Assembly (NCBI RefSeq): GCF_003367395.1
Contig: NZ_CP031417.1
Coordinates: 3,782,001 to 3,846,000, forward strand
DNA from: Pseudolabrys taiwanensis
Lineage (GTDB): Bacteria > Pseudomonadota > Alphaproteobacteria > Rhizobiales > Xanthobacteraceae
Length of the DNA: 64,000 nt
Direction: 5' to 3'
A model generated the notes under the pieces. That model searched no databases, was not told where the DNA came from, and saw nothing but the letters and a program-made list of their open reading frames with translations. Both the position numbers and the translations under genes were made by a program. Of this stretch, positions 1 through 8,978 are shown piece after piece (positions within the stretch are counted from its first letter, which is position 1; every line of letters begins with the position of its first letter).

Positions 1-638
1 CCAAGGCCGCCGCGCTCGATGCCTGGGCGGCCGAGAACGACCGCGCCTGCCTGCGCTTCGACTATTCCGGTCATGGCGAATCCGGTGGCGCCTTCATCGA
101 CGGCACCATCGGCCGCTGGCTGGAAGAAAGCATCGCGGTCTACACGCAGTTCGCCAAAGGCCCTCAGGTCGTGATCGGCTCATCGATGGGCGGCTGGCTT
201 GCATTGCTGTTGGCAGCGCGATTGCACGCGCTGAAGGGATCCGCGCCGCTGGCCGGCATGGTGCTGATCGCGCCGGCTGTCGATTTCACCGAGGAACTGA
301 TGTGGAAGCAGTTCTCTCCGGCGATCAAAAAGGAAATCGAGACGAAGGGCTTCTGGACGCGCCCGTCCGCCTATGATGGCGAAGGCTATCCGATCACCAA
401 GGGGCTGATCGAGGACGGCCGCAAGCACTTGATGCTCGGCGGCCTGATCGAGACCCGCTGTCCGGTGCACATCCTACAGGGCGTGCAGGACCCCGACGTG
501 CCCTGGCAGCATGCGCAGGAGCTGGTCACGCGCCTGGCACGCGAGGACGTGGTGCTGACCTTGATCAAGGATGGCGATCATCGCCTGTCGCGTCCCGAGG
601 ACATCGAGCGGCTGATCGCGGCGGTGAAGGAGTTTTAG
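1..638 (+). CDS. alpha/beta hydrolase, 5' end outside window
   Basis: The reading frame is open from base 3 to the stop at 638, so the gene begins before the window and about 211 codons are visible. The fold is an alpha/beta serine hydrolase: the nucleophile elbow is GSSMGG (Ser codon near 180), the acid is likely the Asp in the QDPDVPW stretch, and the catalytic His is in DGDHRLS near the end. An upstream FDYSGHGES stretch matches the oxyanion-side loop of small carboxylesterase-like hydrolases. The substrate cannot be told. The next gene lies on the other strand and converges on it. Confidence 0.85.
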   Translation, partial: KAAALDAWAAENDRACLRFDYSGHGESGGAFIDGTIGRWLEESIAVYTQFAKGPQVVIGSSMGGWLALLLAARLHALKGSAPLAGMVLIAPAVDFTEELMWKQFSPAIKKEIETKGFWTRPSAYDGEGYPITKGLIEDGRKHLMLGGLIETRCPVHILQGVQDPDVPWQHAQELVTRLAREDVVLTLIKDGDHRLSRPEDIERLIAAVKEF

Positions 639-656
639 CTGGCGTATGTTTGTTCG

Positions 657-735
657 TTCGTCCCCGCGAAAGCGGGGACCCAGTTCTTAAGCTCTTGCCG
701 GACGCCCCTAGGTTCCCGCTTTCGCGGGAACGAAC
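657..735. repeat. extragenic palindromic repeat
   Basis: Two related hairpins sit between convergent genes: CCCCGC-GAAA-GCGGGG at 662-677 and CCCGC-TTTC-GCGGG near 715-728. Palindromes of this kind are common extragenic repeats in Bradyrhizobium relatives, and they may also terminate the two converging genes. Confidence 0.7.
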
Positions 736-760
736 GGAGTTGGTGGTTGCGCGTCACGTC

Positions 761-1876
761 CTAAAGACCCGCTGCAGCCCACTCTCCTTTGACGTCGTCA
801 TCGTTGTCGTGGCGACTCAGCTTCTCAAGCTCTTCGCGCGTCACCAACTGGCTCAACGCCCACACCGCCGCGCCGCGCACCAGCGGCGACTCGTCGCCAA
901 GCAACCGCTCGGCTTCAACGGCAAGCGACGCGTCGCCCGAATTGCCGATCGCGATGAGCACATTGCGCACGAAGCGATCGCGGCCGATGCGTTTGACCGG
1001 GCTCTTGGAGAACAGCGCGCGGAACTGCGCATCGTCGAGTCGCGACAGCTCCGCCAAACCCGGCGCGCGCAACGCATCGCGCGCGGCGAGCTTCGCCTCG
1101 CGGCCGACCTGCGCGAACTTGTTCCAGGGGCACACCGCGAGACAATCGTCGCAGCCATAGATGCGATTGCCCATCAGCGGCCGGAGATCGCGCGGGATCG
1201 GCCCTTTGTGCTCGATGGTCAGATACGAAATGCAGCGGCGCGCATCGAGCCGGTACGGCGCGGGAAATGCCGCGGTCGGACAAACGTCGAGACAGGCGCG
1301 GCACGAGCCGCAGGTGCCATCCATCGGGCCGTCGGCCGGCAGTTCAAGCGTCGTGAAGATCGAGCCGAGGAACAGCCAGGAGCCGTATTGGCGTGACACC
1401 AGATTCGTGTGCTTGCCCTGCCAGCCCAGGCCCGCGCTGGCGGCCAGGGGCTTCTCCATCACCGCCGCGGTATCGACGAACACCTTCACGTCGCCGCCCG
1501 CCTGCCTGACGAGCCAGCGCGCGATCTCCTTCAGTCGCTTCTTGATGATGTCGTGGTAGTCGTCGCCCTGGGCGTAGACCGAGATCGCGGCGCGCGTACG
1601 CTCTTTCAAAACCGCGAGCGGGTCCTCATCCGGCCCGTAGTTCATGCCGAGCATGATCACCGACCGCACTTCGGGCCACAGCGCCAGCGGCGATGCGCGC
1701 CGCGCCGCCGTCTCAGCCATCCACGTCATGTCGCCATAGGCGCCGTCGGCAATGAAGCGCTCGAGCCGGACCTTGGCTTCGGGCACCGCGTCCGGCCGCG
1801 TGATGCCAATGCAATCGAAACCGAGGAGGCGCGCCTCCCCGGTCAACGCCAGCCTGATCGCTTCGGGATCGGTCAG
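761..1876 (-). CDS. queG: epoxyqueuosine reductase QueG
   Basis: QueG is the cobalamin and iron-sulfur enzyme that reduces epoxyqueuosine to queuosine in tRNA. The two ferredoxin-type clusters are visible: [12 protein letters not shown] and CDDCLAVCP with a lone Cys between them, followed by a C-terminal HEAT-like tail ([13 protein letters not shown]). The length of about 371 residues is normal for the family. Homology begins exactly at the end of the upstream glutathione S-transferase gene. No ATG, GTG or TTG lies at that point; the likeliest start is a CTG at 1876-1874 that overlaps the upstream TGA as CTGA. A TTG at 1846 is the alternative. The two genes are probably one transcript. Confidence 0.9.
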   Translation of the reverse strand: MTDPEAIRLALTGEARLLGFDCIGITRPDAVPEAKVRLERFIADGAYGDMTWMAETAARRASPLALWPEVRSVIMLGMNYGPDEDPLAVLKERTRAAISVYAQGDDYHDIIKKRLKEIARWLVRQAGGDVKVFVDTAAVMEKPLAASAGLGWQGKHTNLVSRQYGSWLFLGSIFTTLELPADGPMDGTCGSCRACLDVCPTAAFPAPYRLDARRCISYLTIEHKGPIPRDLRPLMGNRIYGCDDCLAVCPWNKFAQVGREAKLAARDALRAPGLAELSRLDDAQFRALFSKSPVKRIGRDRFVRNVLIAIGNSGDASLAVEAERLLGDESPLVRGAAVWALSQLVTREELEKLSRHDNDDDVKGEWAAAGL

Positions 1877-2565
1877 AAGTCGAGATCGGCGTAAGTCGCC
1901 GACGCCGGAATGCCGGCCAGGGTCTCGCCCAGCAGCGGACGGAACGACGGGCGGGACTTCACCCGCGCGTACCAGTTCTTCGCTACCTCGTCTTCGTTCC
2001 ACGGCACTTCGCCCAGATAATCGCAGACCGACAAATGCGCCGCCGCGGCGAGATCGGCCAAGGTGATCTCGTTCCCGGCAAGGCAATCGCGCGTGCGCAC
2101 CAGCCAGCCGATGTAGTGCAGATGATAGCGGATATTGCGGCGGGCCGCGCGCAGCGAGTCGGTGTCCGGCGGTCCCCCGCCCTGCTCCCGCGTCATATGA
2201 CGCTTGAACACGCGCTCGAGGGCCAGCGGGCCGCTGACCTCCTCGTGAAACTTATCGTTGAACCAGTTCGCCAGCCGGCGCACCTCCACCCGCGCGCCGA
2301 TCGATTCGGGCAACAGACGGCCCTCGATCAGATCGGCGGCCTGGGTCTCCTCAATATATTCGGCGATGATCCCCGCGCCCGGCACGGCCGGCTGGCCATC
2401 CGCCACCAAGACCGGCAGTTCGGCTGCCGGATTAAGCAGGAGGAATTCCTCGCGCCGTTCCCACGGGCGCTCCTCGATCAGCCGGACGTCGATCCCATAC
2501 TCATTGAGAATCAGGCGCACGTAGCGTGAGCGTGGACAAAGCGGGTGTTGGAACAACGTCAGCAT
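1873..2565 (-). CDS. glutathione S-transferase family protein
   Basis: About 230 residues with an N-terminal thioredoxin-like domain (starting [13 protein letters not shown], with the cis-Pro in AAELPVL and the ESGAI-equivalent [12 protein letters not shown]) and a C-terminal all-helical domain ([15 protein letters not shown]). This is the usual GST layout. The ATG at 2565 is preferred over upstream in-frame codons because homology begins there. It overlaps the likely queG start by four bases. The substrate is unknown. Confidence 0.88.
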   Translation of the reverse strand: MLTLFQHPLCPRSRYVRLILNEYGIDVRLIEERPWERREEFLLLNPAAELPVLVADGQPAVPGAGIIAEYIEETQAADLIEGRLLPESIGARVEVRRLANWFNDKFHEEVSGPLALERVFKRHMTREQGGGPPDTDSLRAARRNIRYHLHYIGWLVRTRDCLAGNEITLADLAAAAHLSVCDYLGEVPWNEDEVAKNWYARVKSRPSFRPLLGETLAGIPASATYADLDF

Positions 2566-2772
2566 GAAATGGCCGGAGTAAAGCGGCCGCGACGGCCGCA
2601 CGCACGAGAATCGGTGGATGGCACTATAGGTAGACGCCCCGTCAGCGCAAATTGGCCCCAGCTACGCCTTTTTAATTTGCCTCGATAAGTCCGATACGCC
2701 AAAAGCCCTCCATTCCTGCACGAATCGCGCATCGGCCCCCGCGGCGAGCGAGATCTCCGGAGCCAAACTCCC

Positions 2773-3621
2773 ATGAATTTAGACGCTATCAAGGCGGCCC
2801 TTGTCGGTCTGAGCGGGCCGCATATCGACATGGTCAAGGCCGCAGTGCTCGGCGTGGTCGAGGGCTTCACCGAGTTCCTGCCGGTATCATCCACCGGGCA
2901 TCTGTTGCTGATGGAACACGTGCTCGGCTGGGGCGACGATGCCTTCGGCAAGTCTTTCGCCGTGCTGATCCAGCTCGGCGCCATTCTGGCGCTGCTGACC
3001 ATCTATTTCGGCCGCCTCCTGGGGCTGGCCAAGAACATGTTCACGGATTGGGCAGCGGCGCGTTTCGTCATCGGCGTTCTGCTCGCCTTCCTGCCGGCCG
3101 CCGTCATCGGCGCCATCGCGGGCTCTTACATCAAGCAGTATCTGTTCGACGTCCGCATCGTTTGCATCTCGCTCATCGTCGGCGGCTTCGTGCTGATCTG
3201 GATCGACCGCATGGCGCTCAAGCCGCGCTATCTCGACGCCACCGAGTTCACCTTGCCGATGTATTTCGGCATCGGCGTCATCCAGTGCCTGGCGATGATC
3301 CCCGGCGTCTCGCGCTCCGGCGCGACCATCGTCGGCGCGATGCTGTTCGGCGCCGACCGCCGTTCGGCCGCGGAGTTCTCGTTCTGGCTGGCCATGCCGA
3401 CCATGGTCGGCGCCTTCGCCTATGAGGCTTATAAGAGCCGCGCCGACCTGATGCACGGCGACATCACGCTGATCGCCATCGGCTTCATCGCCTCGTTCAT
3501 CTTCGGCTGGATCGTGGTGAAGACGTTCCTCGGCTACGTGCAGCGCCACACCTTCGCGGTGTTCGCGTGGTGGCGCATCCTGCTCGGCAGCTTCGGGATT
3601 TTCGCGCTGTATTTTATGTGA
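2773..3621 (+). CDS. uppP: undecaprenyl-diphosphatase UppP (BacA)
   Basis: An integral membrane phosphatase that recycles undecaprenyl pyrophosphate for cell-wall synthesis; overexpression of the family gives bacitracin resistance. The 282-residue length fits. The signature motif GVVEGFTEFLPVSSTGH is present near residues 25-41 and the second motif PGVSRSGATI near residue 180. Multiple hydrophobic helices follow. The ATG at 2773 is supported by the short N-terminal extension typical of rhizobial members. Confidence 0.95.
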   Translation: MNLDAIKAALVGLSGPHIDMVKAAVLGVVEGFTEFLPVSSTGHLLLMEHVLGWGDDAFGKSFAVLIQLGAILALLTIYFGRLLGLAKNMFTDWAAARFVIGVLLAFLPAAVIGAIAGSYIKQYLFDVRIVCISLIVGGFVLIWIDRMALKPRYLDATEFTLPMYFGIGVIQCLAMIPGVSRSGATIVGAMLFGADRRSAAEFSFWLAMPTMVGAFAYEAYKSRADLMHGDITLIAIGFIASFIFGWIVVKTFLGYVQRHTFAVFAWWRILLGSFGIFALYFM

Positions 3622-3664
3622 GTGCTTGATCGGTCTTCGGTGCTCGCGACCGAAGCCTCTCCAC

Positions 3665-3781
3665 CGTCATGCCCGGGCTTGACCCGGGCATCCATGATGC
3701 ATTTCCCCGCATGAGAGCCGTACGTCAGGCGAATGCGGCGCGGCGTCATGGATTGCCGGGTCAAGCCCGGCAATGACCAAG
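3665..3781. repeat. paired extragenic palindromes
   Basis: Two hairpins with matching loops flank a short spacer: GCCCGGG-CTTGA-CCCGGGC at 3671-3689 and TTGCCGGG-TCAAG-CCCGGCAA at 3753-3773. The arrangement, next to a CATCCATGA-type sequence, is a common intergenic repeat of Bradyrhizobium and related genomes and lies between convergent genes. Confidence 0.75.
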
Positions 3782-3815
3782 TGGAGATGCCGTGCGTTTG
3801 ACGTGCGCTTACGCT

Positions 3816-4790
3816 CTAAACCGTCGGCTGCGCGCGGAACTGGCCGGTCTTGCGGAAACGCCAGAGATAAGACGGCACGATCGCTTCCAGCGAATCGGGC
3901 GTGATGCCGATGCCGGGCAGCGTGCGGCCTTCCTTGATCGCCTGCTCCGCGACGACGTTGTCGACGCGCAGCGATTCGACCTGGTCGGGCGTGATCATCG
4001 GCGTCGGCATGAACTGCGCGACATAAGCCGGGATCTTCGCCGCGAAGAACGGCAGCGGCAACAGGATGCGCTTGCGCTCGATGGTCGCGAGCACGAACTG
4101 CATCAGCTCCTTGAAGGTCTTCACTTCCGGACCGCCGAGCTCGTAGGTCGCGCCACCACGCAGCGTGCCGTCCACCGCGTCCGCGATCGCGCGCGCCACG
4201 TCGCCGACGAAGACCGGCTGGAAGCGCGTCGCGCCGCCGCCGACCAGCGGCAGGAACGGCGACATGCGCGCCATGGAGGCGAAGCGGTTGAAGAAGTCGT
4301 CCTCCGGACCGAACATGATCGACGGCCGCACGATCACCGCCTGCGGCTGCGCCGCGAGCACCAGCTTCTCGGCCTGCGCTTTCGAGCGGCCATAATGCGA
4401 GGGCGAATTCTCGTCGGCGCCGATGGCGGAAACCTGGATCATCGAAGCGCCGTGCGCCGTCGCGGCCAGGGCCACCTGCTCGGCACCGTAGGTGTGCACC
4501 GAATCGAATTTCTGCCGGCCGCGCTCGAACAGGATGCCGACCAGGTTGATCAGCACATGGGCGCCCCGCGCCGCGGCCTCGACCGAGGCGGCGTTGCGCA
4601 GATTGGCCTGTACCACGTTGATCTGGCCGACGCGGCCGAGCGGCTGCAGATGGCCGGCGAGTTCCGGCCGCCGCACGGCGACGCGGATGCGGTAATGGCG
4701 CTTGGCCAGCGCGCGCACCACATGGCGGCCGAGGAAGCCGGAACCGCCGTAAACCGTGACCAGGGTGTCGTAAGGACTGCGTGCGGTCAT
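3816..4790 (-). CDS. complex I NDUFA9-like NAD(P)-binding protein
   Basis: An atypical short-chain reductase with the glycine-rich nucleotide motif YGGSGFLGRHVVRAL at its N-terminus, the SAIGAD stretch and YGRSKAQAE in place of the usual YxxxK site. This pattern is that of the NDUFA9 / 39-kDa complex I subunit family found as a single gene in alphaproteobacteria. The ATG at 4790 is chosen over 4835 because the conserved strand starts soon after it. About 324 residues. A role as an accessory NADH dehydrogenase or quinone-biosynthesis factor is family knowledge, not shown here. Confidence 0.85.
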   Translation of the reverse strand: MTARSPYDTLVTVYGGSGFLGRHVVRALAKRHYRIRVAVRRPELAGHLQPLGRVGQINVVQANLRNAASVEAAARGAHVLINLVGILFERGRQKFDSVHTYGAEQVALAATAHGASMIQVSAIGADENSPSHYGRSKAQAEKLVLAAQPQAVIVRPSIMFGPEDDFFNRFASMARMSPFLPLVGGGATRFQPVFVGDVARAIADAVDGTLRGGATYELGGPEVKTFKELMQFVLATIERKRILLPLPFFAAKIPAYVAQFMPTPMITPDQVESLRVDNVVAEQAIKEGRTLPGIGITPDSLEAIVPSYLWRFRKTGQFRAQPTV

Positions 4791-4887
4791 GCCGCTCTCG
4801 CTGAATTTCGGGAGGGATCTCGTCGAACCGGGCAATACAGGATCGGTCGGGGGCTGTACAGGGGCGTGGGCGGGAAGAAACCCTCAA

Positions 4888-4916
4888 TTGACAAGGCGAA
4901 CGCGGCTCCGTACCTA
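4888..4916 (+). promoter_or_regulatory. sigma70-type promoter of tRNA-Leu
   Basis: TTGACA at 4888-4893, a 17-base spacer, and TACCTA at 4911-4916, placed 14 bases before the mature tRNA 5' end. Confidence 0.6.
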
Positions 4917-4929
4917 TCGCCCCGCCTGT

Positions 4930-5014
<85 letters not shown>

Positions 5015-5100
5015 AAGAGCTCCTAGCTCATTGAAATCAATAAATTTTGTGACCTTTCAGTAGGTTGCGGCCGCCCGAGTGGTACACAAGGGTGGTCCAC

Positions 5101-6621
5101 ATGCCTCTGCCGATGACGCGACCTTTCAAGCATCCGAAGACCGGAATCTATTGGCTCCGCAAACGCGTGCCGGCGCATCTCCAAGAGCTCGTCGGCAAGG
5201 TCGAAGAGAAGCTAAGCCTTAAGACCCGGGAACCCGGCGAAGCCAAGAAGAGGCACGCCGTCGCGTTGGCGGCCTTGGAGCAACGCTGGGAAAACCTTGC
5301 CGCCGGGCCGCGGCGGCTGACGGAAAGAGAAGCCCATGACCTCGCCCGCCCGTTGGCGGTCGAGTGGCTAGCCCTCTATGAAGCCAACCCGTCCCAGCAG
5401 GATTTCTGGCCGATAGGCCTCGGTGGGGTCCTGTGGGCCGACCCGCCTGTGGATTTAAGTTTGAGCACGGCGGATCTCCTCCGAGCCACCCCAGAAGATT
5501 CCAAGCGGACCCAACTGCGCGACTGGTGCTTTCGACAAGCAGACCAATTGCTCACCGCGAACGGTCTTAGGGCGGCGGCCGAGGAAGATCGAAAGGTCCT
5601 GGCCGTTGCCGTATCGGCAGCAATGCAGCGGGCGAGCGTTCAACTCGAACGCCTCAGTCGCGGAGAGCTCATAGAGCCGCAGGCCACCACCGCAGCCCCC
5701 GCACAACGGCCGGCCACCCTACCGCTCGTTCGGTTTGACGACCTCCTCAAAGGATGGATCGCGGAAACCCGGCCCGCCAAGAAGACCCAGTACGAATGGA
5801 CACGGGTCGTCGGACAACTCCAGAAATTCCTAGGCCATGACAATGCTGCGCGCGTCACGGCAGAGGACATCGTCAGGTGGAAGGCTGAGCTTGTCGCTCA
5901 GGAACTAAGCCCCAAGACCATCCGTGATGCGAAGCTTGCCCCGGTCCGGGCCGTTCTGCAGTGGGGCGCAGATAACAAGCGCATTTCCCAGAACCCCGCC
6001 GCAGGCGTTTCAATTGACGTCCGACAGCGCGCCCTGGAAATGAAGCGCGGCTTTTCTGAAACGGAAGTAGCAGTTGTTTTGCCGGCGGCTCGCTTGGAGG
6101 CAAACCCCGTTTTGAGGTGGCTGCCCTGGCTTTCAGCGTTCACCGGGGCACGAATTGCAGAGCTGAGCCAGCTTCGGCGCGAGGACGTCGTAACGATCGA
6201 GGACGTTTGGTGCGTGCGAATCACTCCCGAAGCCGGGCCTCTAAAGACGTTGAGTTCCGAACGGATCATCCCGCTCCACTCCGCTCTGCTTGCAGAGGGC
6301 TTTCTGGATTTCGCTCGCACGGTGCCTTCAGGACCGCTTTTTACGCAGATCAGACCTGACAAGTTCGGGAGCCGCGGCGGTAACGCCACGAAGGTCTTGG
6401 GCCCGTGGGTAAGATCGCTCGGAATCGTCGATGAGCGAATATCGCCTAACCACTCCTGGAGACACCGCTTCAAGACGCTAGCCCGCCGCCACGGTCTCGC
6501 AACCGACGTGGTCGACGCTATGGTTGGTCACCAACGACGGACCGTCGCCGACAGTTACGGGGAGTTTCCAGCCTCTGCGCTGCAGCGGGAATTGGAGAAA
6601 ATCCCCTCTTTGAGTTTTTGA
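5101..6621 (+). CDS. tyrosine integrase with N-terminal DUF6538-like domain
   Basis: A site-specific recombinase of the tyrosine family, about 506 residues. The N-terminus (starting MTRPFKHPKTGIYWLRKRVP) is the DUF6538-type domain of rhizobial island integrases. A SAM-like core-binding domain spans roughly residues 210-300. Catalytic residues are visible: Arg in FTGARIAELSQL, His-x-x-Arg in NHSWRHRFKT, His in MVGHQRR and the nucleophile Tyr in VADSYGEF. The ATG at 5101 is preferred to a TTG at 5065; an ATG at 5113 is also possible. It lies between tRNA-Leu and a tRNA-Gly 3' fragment. A copy of its last 14 codons recurs at 31511. Confidence 0.9.
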   Translation: MPLPMTRPFKHPKTGIYWLRKRVPAHLQELVGKVEEKLSLKTREPGEAKKRHAVALAALEQRWENLAAGPRRLTEREAHDLARPLAVEWLALYEANPSQQDFWPIGLGGVLWADPPVDLSLSTADLLRATPEDSKRTQLRDWCFRQADQLLTANGLRAAAEEDRKVLAVAVSAAMQRASVQLERLSRGELIEPQATTAAPAQRPATLPLVRFDDLLKGWIAETRPAKKTQYEWTRVVGQLQKFLGHDNAARVTAEDIVRWKAELVAQELSPKTIRDAKLAPVRAVLQWGADNKRISQNPAAGVSIDVRQRALEMKRGFSETEVAVVLPAARLEANPVLRWLPWLSAFTGARIAELSQLRREDVVTIEDVWCVRITPEAGPLKTLSSERIIPLHSALLAEGFLDFARTVPSGPLFTQIRPDKFGSRGGNATKVLGPWVRSLGIVDERISPNHSWRHRFKTLARRHGLATDVVDAMVGHQRRTVADSYGEFPASALQRELEKIPSLSF

Positions 6622-6743
6622 ACTTGCACGCGACGAATGCAGCTGTGGCCGCATTGGGTAACGTTTTCCTGTTTCATGAAGGACTACTAGAGGCAGGTGG
6701 TTGTCCGTAGGGCACGGTTGACGTGAATGGCGTAGCTCTTGCC

Positions 6744-6805
6744 TTGCCAAGGTCGAGGTCGAGGTCGAGGTCGAGGTCGAGGGTTCGAGTCCCTTCGCCG
6801 CTCCA
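6744..6805 (+). repeat. degenerate tRNA-Gly(GCC) 3' half with hexamer expansion
   Basis: From the anticodon loop TTGCCAA at 6744 the sequence follows a tRNA-Gly(GCC) gene: variable region, T arm GAGGGTTCGAGTCCCTT and CGCCGCTCCA at the end. The 5' half is not tRNA. The short GGTCGA repeat that glycine tRNAs have in this region is expanded to five perfect copies (6751-6780), and the acceptor strand appears one C short. This is what an old attachment site looks like; it lies 122 bases after the integrase stop. Confidence 0.65.
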
Positions 6806-6902
6806 GTCAAATCAGTGCTTTTCGCGATTTTTCCGGCGAAAGCTTTTTCTCAAAAGTTGCAAACAAAGATTCAAAATCGGCCGGGCGGCCAAAGTTGCAA
6901 AG

Positions 6903-7166
6903 CTATGCCCGTTGCCGATTGGACTCGCTCGGCACGCTGAAGGCCAACCGGACGCGGCGCGATCCGCAACGCGGGCACTTCAAACGGCTTTCGAGCCGGG
7001 CCAATGGGAAGTCACGGCCGCGCGTCCATAGCAGTGTCGCCAGATCAAGCTCAGCACCATAGACGCATTCGCGAACGCGCTTCATGCCGTCATGCGGTCC
7101 CCACGCGCATCGGACATTCACACGCCAACCGTGATCATAAGCTTCACCTAGGGACTCGACAGCCAT
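6903..7166 (-). CDS. small zinc-ribbon-like protein
   Basis: About 87 residues beginning MAVESLGEAYDHGWR. Cysteines in VRCAW, RECVYG and the C-terminal pair in LKCPRCGSRR suggest a metal site. Short proteins of this shape (a domain around RGRDFPLARL followed by CPRCGSR) are frequent in mobile regions of Hyphomicrobiales. The ATG at 7166 fits the start of the conserved part better than the upstream one at 7250. Function unknown. Confidence 0.6.
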   Translation of the reverse strand: MAVESLGEAYDHGWRVNVRCAWGPHDGMKRVRECVYGAELDLATLLWTRGRDFPLARLESRLKCPRCGSRRVRLAFSVPSESNRQRA

Positions 7167-7280
7167 TAGAACAAAATGCGAACCTTGGTCGAGCCGATCA
7201 CTAGGGACCGCCAAAGTACAACTTGAAGCTTCAGAACGAGGGCTACACATTATCGTCCGCTACAACTCCGGGAGCTAATA

Positions 7281-7853
7281 ATGTCGGACCAACTTTTTCA
7301 GCATTCTTTGCATGGGTGGTGGCAAAACGTTTTACGAGCGGCAGCCGATGACGTGAACAACCTTGATCGAAAGTTTTTTTCCGATCCTGCGCTGGCTGGC
7401 GAACTTCAGAGGATTGTCGAAAAATATTCACTCGATGTTGCGCGCATTGATCGGGAAGCAATCAGCGCAGATGCACGAGAAGAAGAATTTCAGGGCTCCG
7501 ACTACGGTCATCGATATACCGGCAAGCGCAGCCTCCTTGATGTGGAGATTCCATTCTCAGGCGATCTCGATTCGTTTCGGCTATCGCCCTCGCGTGCCGC
7601 AGTGATTATGCAGCGCATCAGCATCGGCCGGGACTCACTCAAATTTACAATTCCTGACGATCAAAATGCGCAACGCGAAGTCGATACAGTAATGACCCAA
7701 CTGAATCAAAATCTCGATAAGATTCGCGCCGAATATGAGCAAGCTAAACCTCAGTTAGGTCAGACCATTCAACAGATGGCAGATTCGCGCAAAGCGCAAA
7801 TTGCGAAAGAAGCAGAACGCGACAAACGGCTATCCTTCAAAGTAAATCGCTAA
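7281..7853 (+). CDS. hypothetical protein, mixed alpha/beta with coiled C-terminus
   Basis: Not recognised. About 190 residues: an N-terminal segment rich in Asp and Phe (KFFSDPALAGELQRIVEKY), a central beta-rich part (SLLDVEIPFSGDLDSFRLSP) and a charged helical tail (residues about 135-185) with QNLDKIRAEYEQAK that could form a coiled coil. No signal peptide or membrane segment. It is the first of a co-oriented run of genes ending at 10047, with a composition visibly richer in A and T than the flanks, which suggests transfer. Confidence 0.7.
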   Translation: MSDQLFQHSLHGWWQNVLRAAADDVNNLDRKFFSDPALAGELQRIVEKYSLDVARIDREAISADAREEEFQGSDYGHRYTGKRSLLDVEIPFSGDLDSFRLSPSRAAVIMQRISIGRDSLKFTIPDDQNAQREVDTVMTQLNQNLDKIRAEYEQAKPQLGQTIQQMADSRKAQIAKEAERDKRLSFKVNR

Positions 7854-7898
7854 CGGCACGGGCGCTGTTCCGATGATTCACGATGGCGAAGCTATGCG

Positions 7899-8753
7899 AT
7901 GGACGAAAATAAAAAACTAGACGGCGTGCCGGAATTGCCGCAAGGGGCAAAAGGCGGCAAGACGACGCGCGGCATTTTAAATGCTGTCAGCGGCGCAATC
8001 CCATTTGCAGGCGGACTATTGTCGGCCGCAGCAAGCGCCTGGTCGGAGCGCGAACAGAATCGCATCAACGAATTTCTACATCATTGGATTGAAATGCTCG
8101 CCGCTGAAATGCACGAGAAAGAGCAGACTATATTGGAGATCACTGCACGCTTGGATATGCGGGATGAAGAAACGGCCAAGCGAGTCGAAAGTCCGGAATA
8201 TCAAGCATTGCTCAGAAAAGCATTTAGAGATTGGGCGGGAACTGAAAGCGAGGAAAAACGAGTTCTGATTCGCAATCTGCTCGCCAACGCAGCATCAGCT
8301 ACACTCGCGAGTGACGACGTGATAAAGTTATTTCTAGAGTGGATAAAAGACTATTCTGAACTGCACTTCGCAGTAATAGGCGCGGTCTACAATAGCGCCG
8401 GAATTACGCGCGGCAGCATTTGGCGAAAACTGGGCCGCCCCATTGTTCGTGAAGACTCTTCGGATGCCGATCTTTTCCGACTTTTGATTCGTGATTTGAG
8501 CACCGGTGGAATAATTCGCCAACATCGCGAGACTGATTACGCGGGACATTTTATCGCTAAGCGGTCCCTACGCACTTCAACATCGAAGGGCGAAACAAAG
8601 GCTATGAAATCAGCTTTTGATGAGGAAGAACAATACGAGCTGACTGCACTAGGCGACCAGTTTGTTCATTACGCCATAACGGATTTGCCGCCAAAATTGG
8701 AATTCAAGCAAGCTAGCTCTGCTGACTTTAATGAGACGGAGAAAGAACTATGA
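7899..8753 (+). CDS. hypothetical protein with glycine-rich hydrophobic N-terminal segment
   Basis: Not recognised by function. About 284 residues. The N-terminus has a short hydrophobic block SGAIPFAGGLLSAAASAW followed by an amphipathic helix (NEFLHHWIEMLAAEMHEKE). The rest is charged, with a winged-helix-like stretch (GITRGSIWRKLGRP... LLIRDLSTGGIIRQHRE) near residues 165-215. The stop overlaps the next start as ATGA (8750-8753). The small protein at 9442 has the same arrangement (GxxPxAGG then a helical segment), so the two may be related or interact. Confidence 0.7.
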   Translation: MDENKKLDGVPELPQGAKGGKTTRGILNAVSGAIPFAGGLLSAAASAWSEREQNRINEFLHHWIEMLAAEMHEKEQTILEITARLDMRDEETAKRVESPEYQALLRKAFRDWAGTESEEKRVLIRNLLANAASATLASDDVIKLFLEWIKDYSELHFAVIGAVYNSAGITRGSIWRKLGRPIVREDSSDADLFRLLIRDLSTGGIIRQHRETDYAGHFIAKRSLRTSTSKGETKAMKSAFDEEEQYELTALGDQFVHYAITDLPPKLEFKQASSADFNETEKEL

Positions 8754-8878
8754 GTGACGAAAATCCATGAAAGCCGGGCGACGTGGTTCAGGTCGAATCC
8801 GGTGGGCCGCCAATGACAGTAGCGGGAGAAGACCAGCTCGGAATGGTTATATGCGAGTGGTTCGTGGAGACGAATTAG
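8750..8878 (+). pseudogene. DUF2158 (YodC-like) small protein broken by in-frame TGA
   Basis: The frame starting with the ATG at 8750 reads six codons, then TGA at 8768-8770, then KPGDVVQVESGGPPMTVAG and ICEWFVETN before TAG at 8876. The second part is a typical YodC/DUF2158 domain (GDxVxLxSGGPxMTV ... CxWF). The in-frame TGA would stop translation at codon 7, and no replacement start is seen in that frame. It is therefore called a pseudogene; recoding or a sequencing error are the alternatives. Confidence 0.6.
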
Positions 8879-8978
8879 AAGACGGGCACTTTTAATCATC
8901 CTGTCCCGAAAAAATATGAACCGCCGACCCGAGGACCAATCTATGTCGAGCGAAGATAACTCATCCGAAGAGGTTTGA

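Noticed and set aside
6751..6780. GGTCGA repeats as a CRISPR or protein repeat
   Set aside because: Perfect hexamers without spacers, inside a tRNA-Gly-like sequence; neither a CRISPR nor a coding repeat.
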